Shown here: piece after piece, positions 6,223 to 7,972 of the stretch | How positions within the stretch are numbered: position 1 is the first letter of the stretch | Layout of the letters: each line of letters starts with the position of its first letter | Source of the DNA: an uncultured Bacilli bacterium | GTDB taxonomy: Bacteria; Bacillota_I; Bacilli_A; RF39; UBA660 | DNA length: 7,972 bases | Assembly (NCBI GenBank): GCA_934090595.1 | Contig: CAKOJO010000051.1 | Span: forward strand, 1 to 7,972 | Direction of reading: 5' to 3' | The notes under the pieces: model-generated | Seen by the model: only the letters and a program-made list of their open reading frames with translations | Database searches by the model: none | Told to the model about the DNA's origin: nothing | Position numbers and translations under genes: made by a program

Positions 6223-7437
6223 TCAACCCCGCATCCAGCGGCTCAGGTCATCGGGCAGTTCTTTTCCGAATAAATTTGCCTGACATTTGGGGCACATTCC
6301 CGTTATCAGGAATTCACGCTCAAACAGGTTAAGCTGTGGCAATACATCCTGAATGTCCTCGTCTTCCCCGGTAAATTTCCGGTATCCTTCCAACTCATCC
6401 GGCAGTAAACCCAGACTGATGGTTTGCTGACACATCGGGCATTTTGCGGAAATATACTGATACTGCGATTTTGTCTGTGTATCTGAAATAAGTGCTGTCT
6501 GTACTATCAAATCCAACAGTTCCTGCGTATTGTCAGATACGGAAGCCTTCTCAATATACTCTCCTGTATCAGCATCCAGCTGATACAAATACTCTTTTCC
6601 GTCTTCGCCCTTTCCCACAGCAAGCAGTACCACATCCATTGTTTCTAAATCCAAAACAAAGCACATCTGCCGGAAATCCTGATCCTGCAAATTCTTCTGA
6701 GGCAACTGAGCAATATAAATTATCCCCTGATCTTCGCCGTAGACATATGCTTTCACATCGAAATCTTCAGCATAAAATCGTATATATTTTTCCATAAGCT
6801 GTGCTACACGATTGTAAAGGCAACTGAAAAAATAACCGCCCTGTGTTACAAAAGTTGCCGCAAATTCTCCCGTCTTATCTAAACACAGATACGGTATATA
6901 AATTCGCTCTGTGTATTCACGAGCTTCCCAATCTCCACATGCTTGCAGAACATCTTCACGCAGCTCAGCGGTTTCATTCAGCTCAATATAATCTTCCCAT
7001 CCGAATGCCAGTTCATATACTGTCTTTTGCAGTACATCATCAGATACAGAACCGTAATTTATATGGATGCCGTCTGAATTCACTTCGCCTAGCATTGAGG
7101 TGTTTTCATCGCTGTATTCCACAGTAAAGTAACGAAGAACGGACTTCTCTTCGCTATTATCCACGATAATGAATACTCTGCGACAGAAAGGAGCTTCAAG
7201 TCCTGACTCGGGCATATGGATAATGTAAACTGACTGTTCTTCGTTAGGCGTAAATACTGTGACACGAAAATCCGAATCGGTATAAGGGTTTTCCATATCT
7301 GCATTTTTGCAGACATAGTCATAGATTTGCGTCATATAAGTTTCTTTTTTATCAAGGATACTGCCTATAAAATTCTCCGATTGCTCAAACAGCATTGTCG
7401 GAATCACTTTAAATTCAACTAAATACCTCAGTTCCAT
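6223..7437 (-). CDS. Uncharacterised two-repeat protein with C-terminal zinc site
   Basis: No family is recognised. The protein has 404 residues from the ATG at 7437. It seems to hold two copies of one alpha/beta domain: about residues 17-146 and 197-317. Matching landmarks are a helix, then FRVTVFTPNEEQSVYIIHMP against FDVKAYVYGEDQGIIYIAQL, then RRVFIIVD against RQMCFVLD, then more strands and a helix starting SDD/SDN. The C-terminal ~80 residues carry CPMC (333-336) and CPKC (382-385), a likely four-Cys zinc site with a ~45-residue insert. It is acidic, without signal peptide or membrane helix. A GTG at 7446 could add three residues, but it lies within the AGGTG ribosome site (7444-7448), so the ATG is chosen. 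It lies 14 nt after the membrane gene and 36 nt before the kinase gene. A sensor or adaptor role is a guess from position only. Confidence 0.85.
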   Translation of the reverse strand: MELRYLVEFKVIPTMLFEQSENFIGSILDKKETYMTQIYDYVCKNADMENPYTDSDFRVTVFTPNEEQSVYIIHMPESGLEAPFCRRVFIIVDNSEEKSVLRYFTVEYSDENTSMLGEVNSDGIHINYGSVSDDVLQKTVYELAFGWEDYIELNETAELREDVLQACGDWEAREYTERIYIPYLCLDKTGEFAATFVTQGGYFFSCLYNRVAQLMEKYIRFYAEDFDVKAYVYGEDQGIIYIAQLPQKNLQDQDFRQMCFVLDLETMDVVLLAVGKGEDGKEYLYQLDADTGEYIEKASVSDNTQELLDLIVQTALISDTQTKSQYQYISAKCPMCQQTISLGLLPDELEGYRKFTGEDEDIQDVLPQLNLFEREFLITGMCPKCQANLFGKELPDDLSRWMRG

Positions 7438-7443
7438 AATTTT

Positions 7444-7448
7444 CACCT
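7444..7448 (-). promoter_or_regulatory. Ribosome binding site that decides the start of the two-repeat protein
   Basis: AGGTG on the minus strand ends 6 nt before the ATG at 7437. Because it covers the in-frame GTG at 7446, that GTG is unlikely to be the start codon. Confidence 0.6.
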
Positions 7449-7451
7449 GCT

Positions 7452-7972
7452 TTATCTGATTTTATCTAACAACGGCTGAATATAGCTCATCAGTTGTTCG
7501 TAAGAACCGATAGTGATAAACAGAAAAATACCGCCGTTAATAAGTGACAGAATAATATTGAGAATTCCGATCCCCGATGAAGCTTCAGAGAAAGAAATAA
7601 ACGCAGTAATAATAGCGCCTATTGCGAGTATAACCATAAAGCACATTGATATGATTAAATAGTTCTGTTCAAGGATTAAAAGCAACACCAGATTTGCTAT
7701 TGTAAATAAAATCAAAATAACCGACAGGCTCTGGTGAGTTTCGGGTCCTATTTCATCAAGTATCAATACTGCAAATATAGCGAGAGCACACAGCACAAGA
7801 CCGCCGCCTATGCCTATAATCCACTGCCAGACAGTCCACGAGAAATCTCCCGGCCATATAAAGAATAAAAGCGCACTTAACACCGCCGCTATTATGTTAG
7901 GCGGCATATACTTTTCCTCTTGCTCAATATGGGTAAAGACTGCGTTTGCAACAGAGCCTGCAAAAATGAACG
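7452..7972 (-). CDS. Multi-pass membrane protein, 5' end probably outside window
   Basis: No family is recognised. From the ATG at 7907 the protein has 151 residues with about five hydrophobic helices: roughly 4-18, 28-50, 61-79, 83-106 and 112-134, followed by a short amphipathic C-terminus ending QPLLDKIR. The frame stays open for at least 21 more codons up to the window edge, and that part (FIFAGSVANAVF, then THIEQEEKY) reads like coding sequence, so I mark the gene as partial. The alternative is a start at 7907, which has a fair ribosome site (AGAGGA about 7 nt upstream). It is the first visible gene of the operon, 14 nt before the two-repeat zinc protein. It could anchor the phosphorylation system in the membrane or act as a membrane effector; the sequence does not say which. 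Confidence 0.75.
   Translation of the reverse strand, partial: FIFAGSVANAVFTHIEQEEKYMPPNIIAAVLSALLFFIWPGDFSWTVWQWIIGIGGGLVLCALAIFAVLILDEIGPETHQSLSVILILFTIANLVLLLILEQNYLIISMCFMVILAIGAIITAFISFSEASSGIGILNIILSLINGGIFLFITIGSYEQLMSYIQPLLDKIR

Noticed and set aside
5973..6332. 119-codon plus-strand frame
   Set aside because: It is antisense to the kinase start and the end of the two-repeat protein; no ribosome site or family signal.

Overview
The window reads as a piece of a low-to-mid GC Bacillota chromosome, most likely a gut-type clostridium. The support is strong AGGAGG-like ribosome binding sites, tight gene packing, a clostridial-style transglutaminase-like protein and an AT-rich type I restriction gene next door. 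No rRNA, tRNA, CRISPR array, insertion sequence or origin was seen.

Layout: positions 1-574 (+ strand) hold the 3' part of hsdS, the specificity subunit of a type I restriction-modification system. Positions 575-804 are AT-rich and hold an 11-bp perfect inverted repeat just after hsdS, a stop-free minus-strand frame that may be a gene remnant, and short direct repeats. Positions 805-838 form a strong intrinsic terminator for the minus strand. From there to the right edge everything is one convergent minus-strand operon. In order of transcription it encodes: (1) a multi-pass membrane protein whose frame runs off the window; (2) a 404-residue protein built from two copies of one alpha/beta domain plus a C-terminal four-cysteine zinc site; (3) a Ser/Thr protein kinase-like protein with a zinc ribbon; (4) a TerY-like von Willebrand A (VWA) protein; (5) a PP2C phosphatase; (6) a MORN-repeat protein; (7) a transglutaminase-like cysteine enzyme. 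Gaps between genes are 5-36 nt, so co-transcription is very likely. The promoter must lie outside the window.

Genes 3-5 are the kinase/VWA/PP2C set known as the TerY-phosphorylation triad (TerY-P). From memory, it was first described in comparative-genomic work on tellurite-resistance (Ter) stress systems and later catalogued as an anti-phage defence system. The neighbouring type I restriction gene fits a defence island. What looks less described is the larger set around the triad: membrane protein and duplicated-domain zinc protein upstream, MORN and transglutaminase-like proteins downstream. A reasonable model, which is inference only, is a phosphorylation switch. The kinase and phosphatase would set the state of a VWA-scaffolded complex, the membrane and MORN proteins would place it at the envelope, and the transglutaminase-like enzyme would act as output.

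The most notable local oddity is the end of the transglutaminase gene. The frame stops at a run of six T, and a one-base shift there opens about 60 more protein-like codons ending shortly before the operon terminator.
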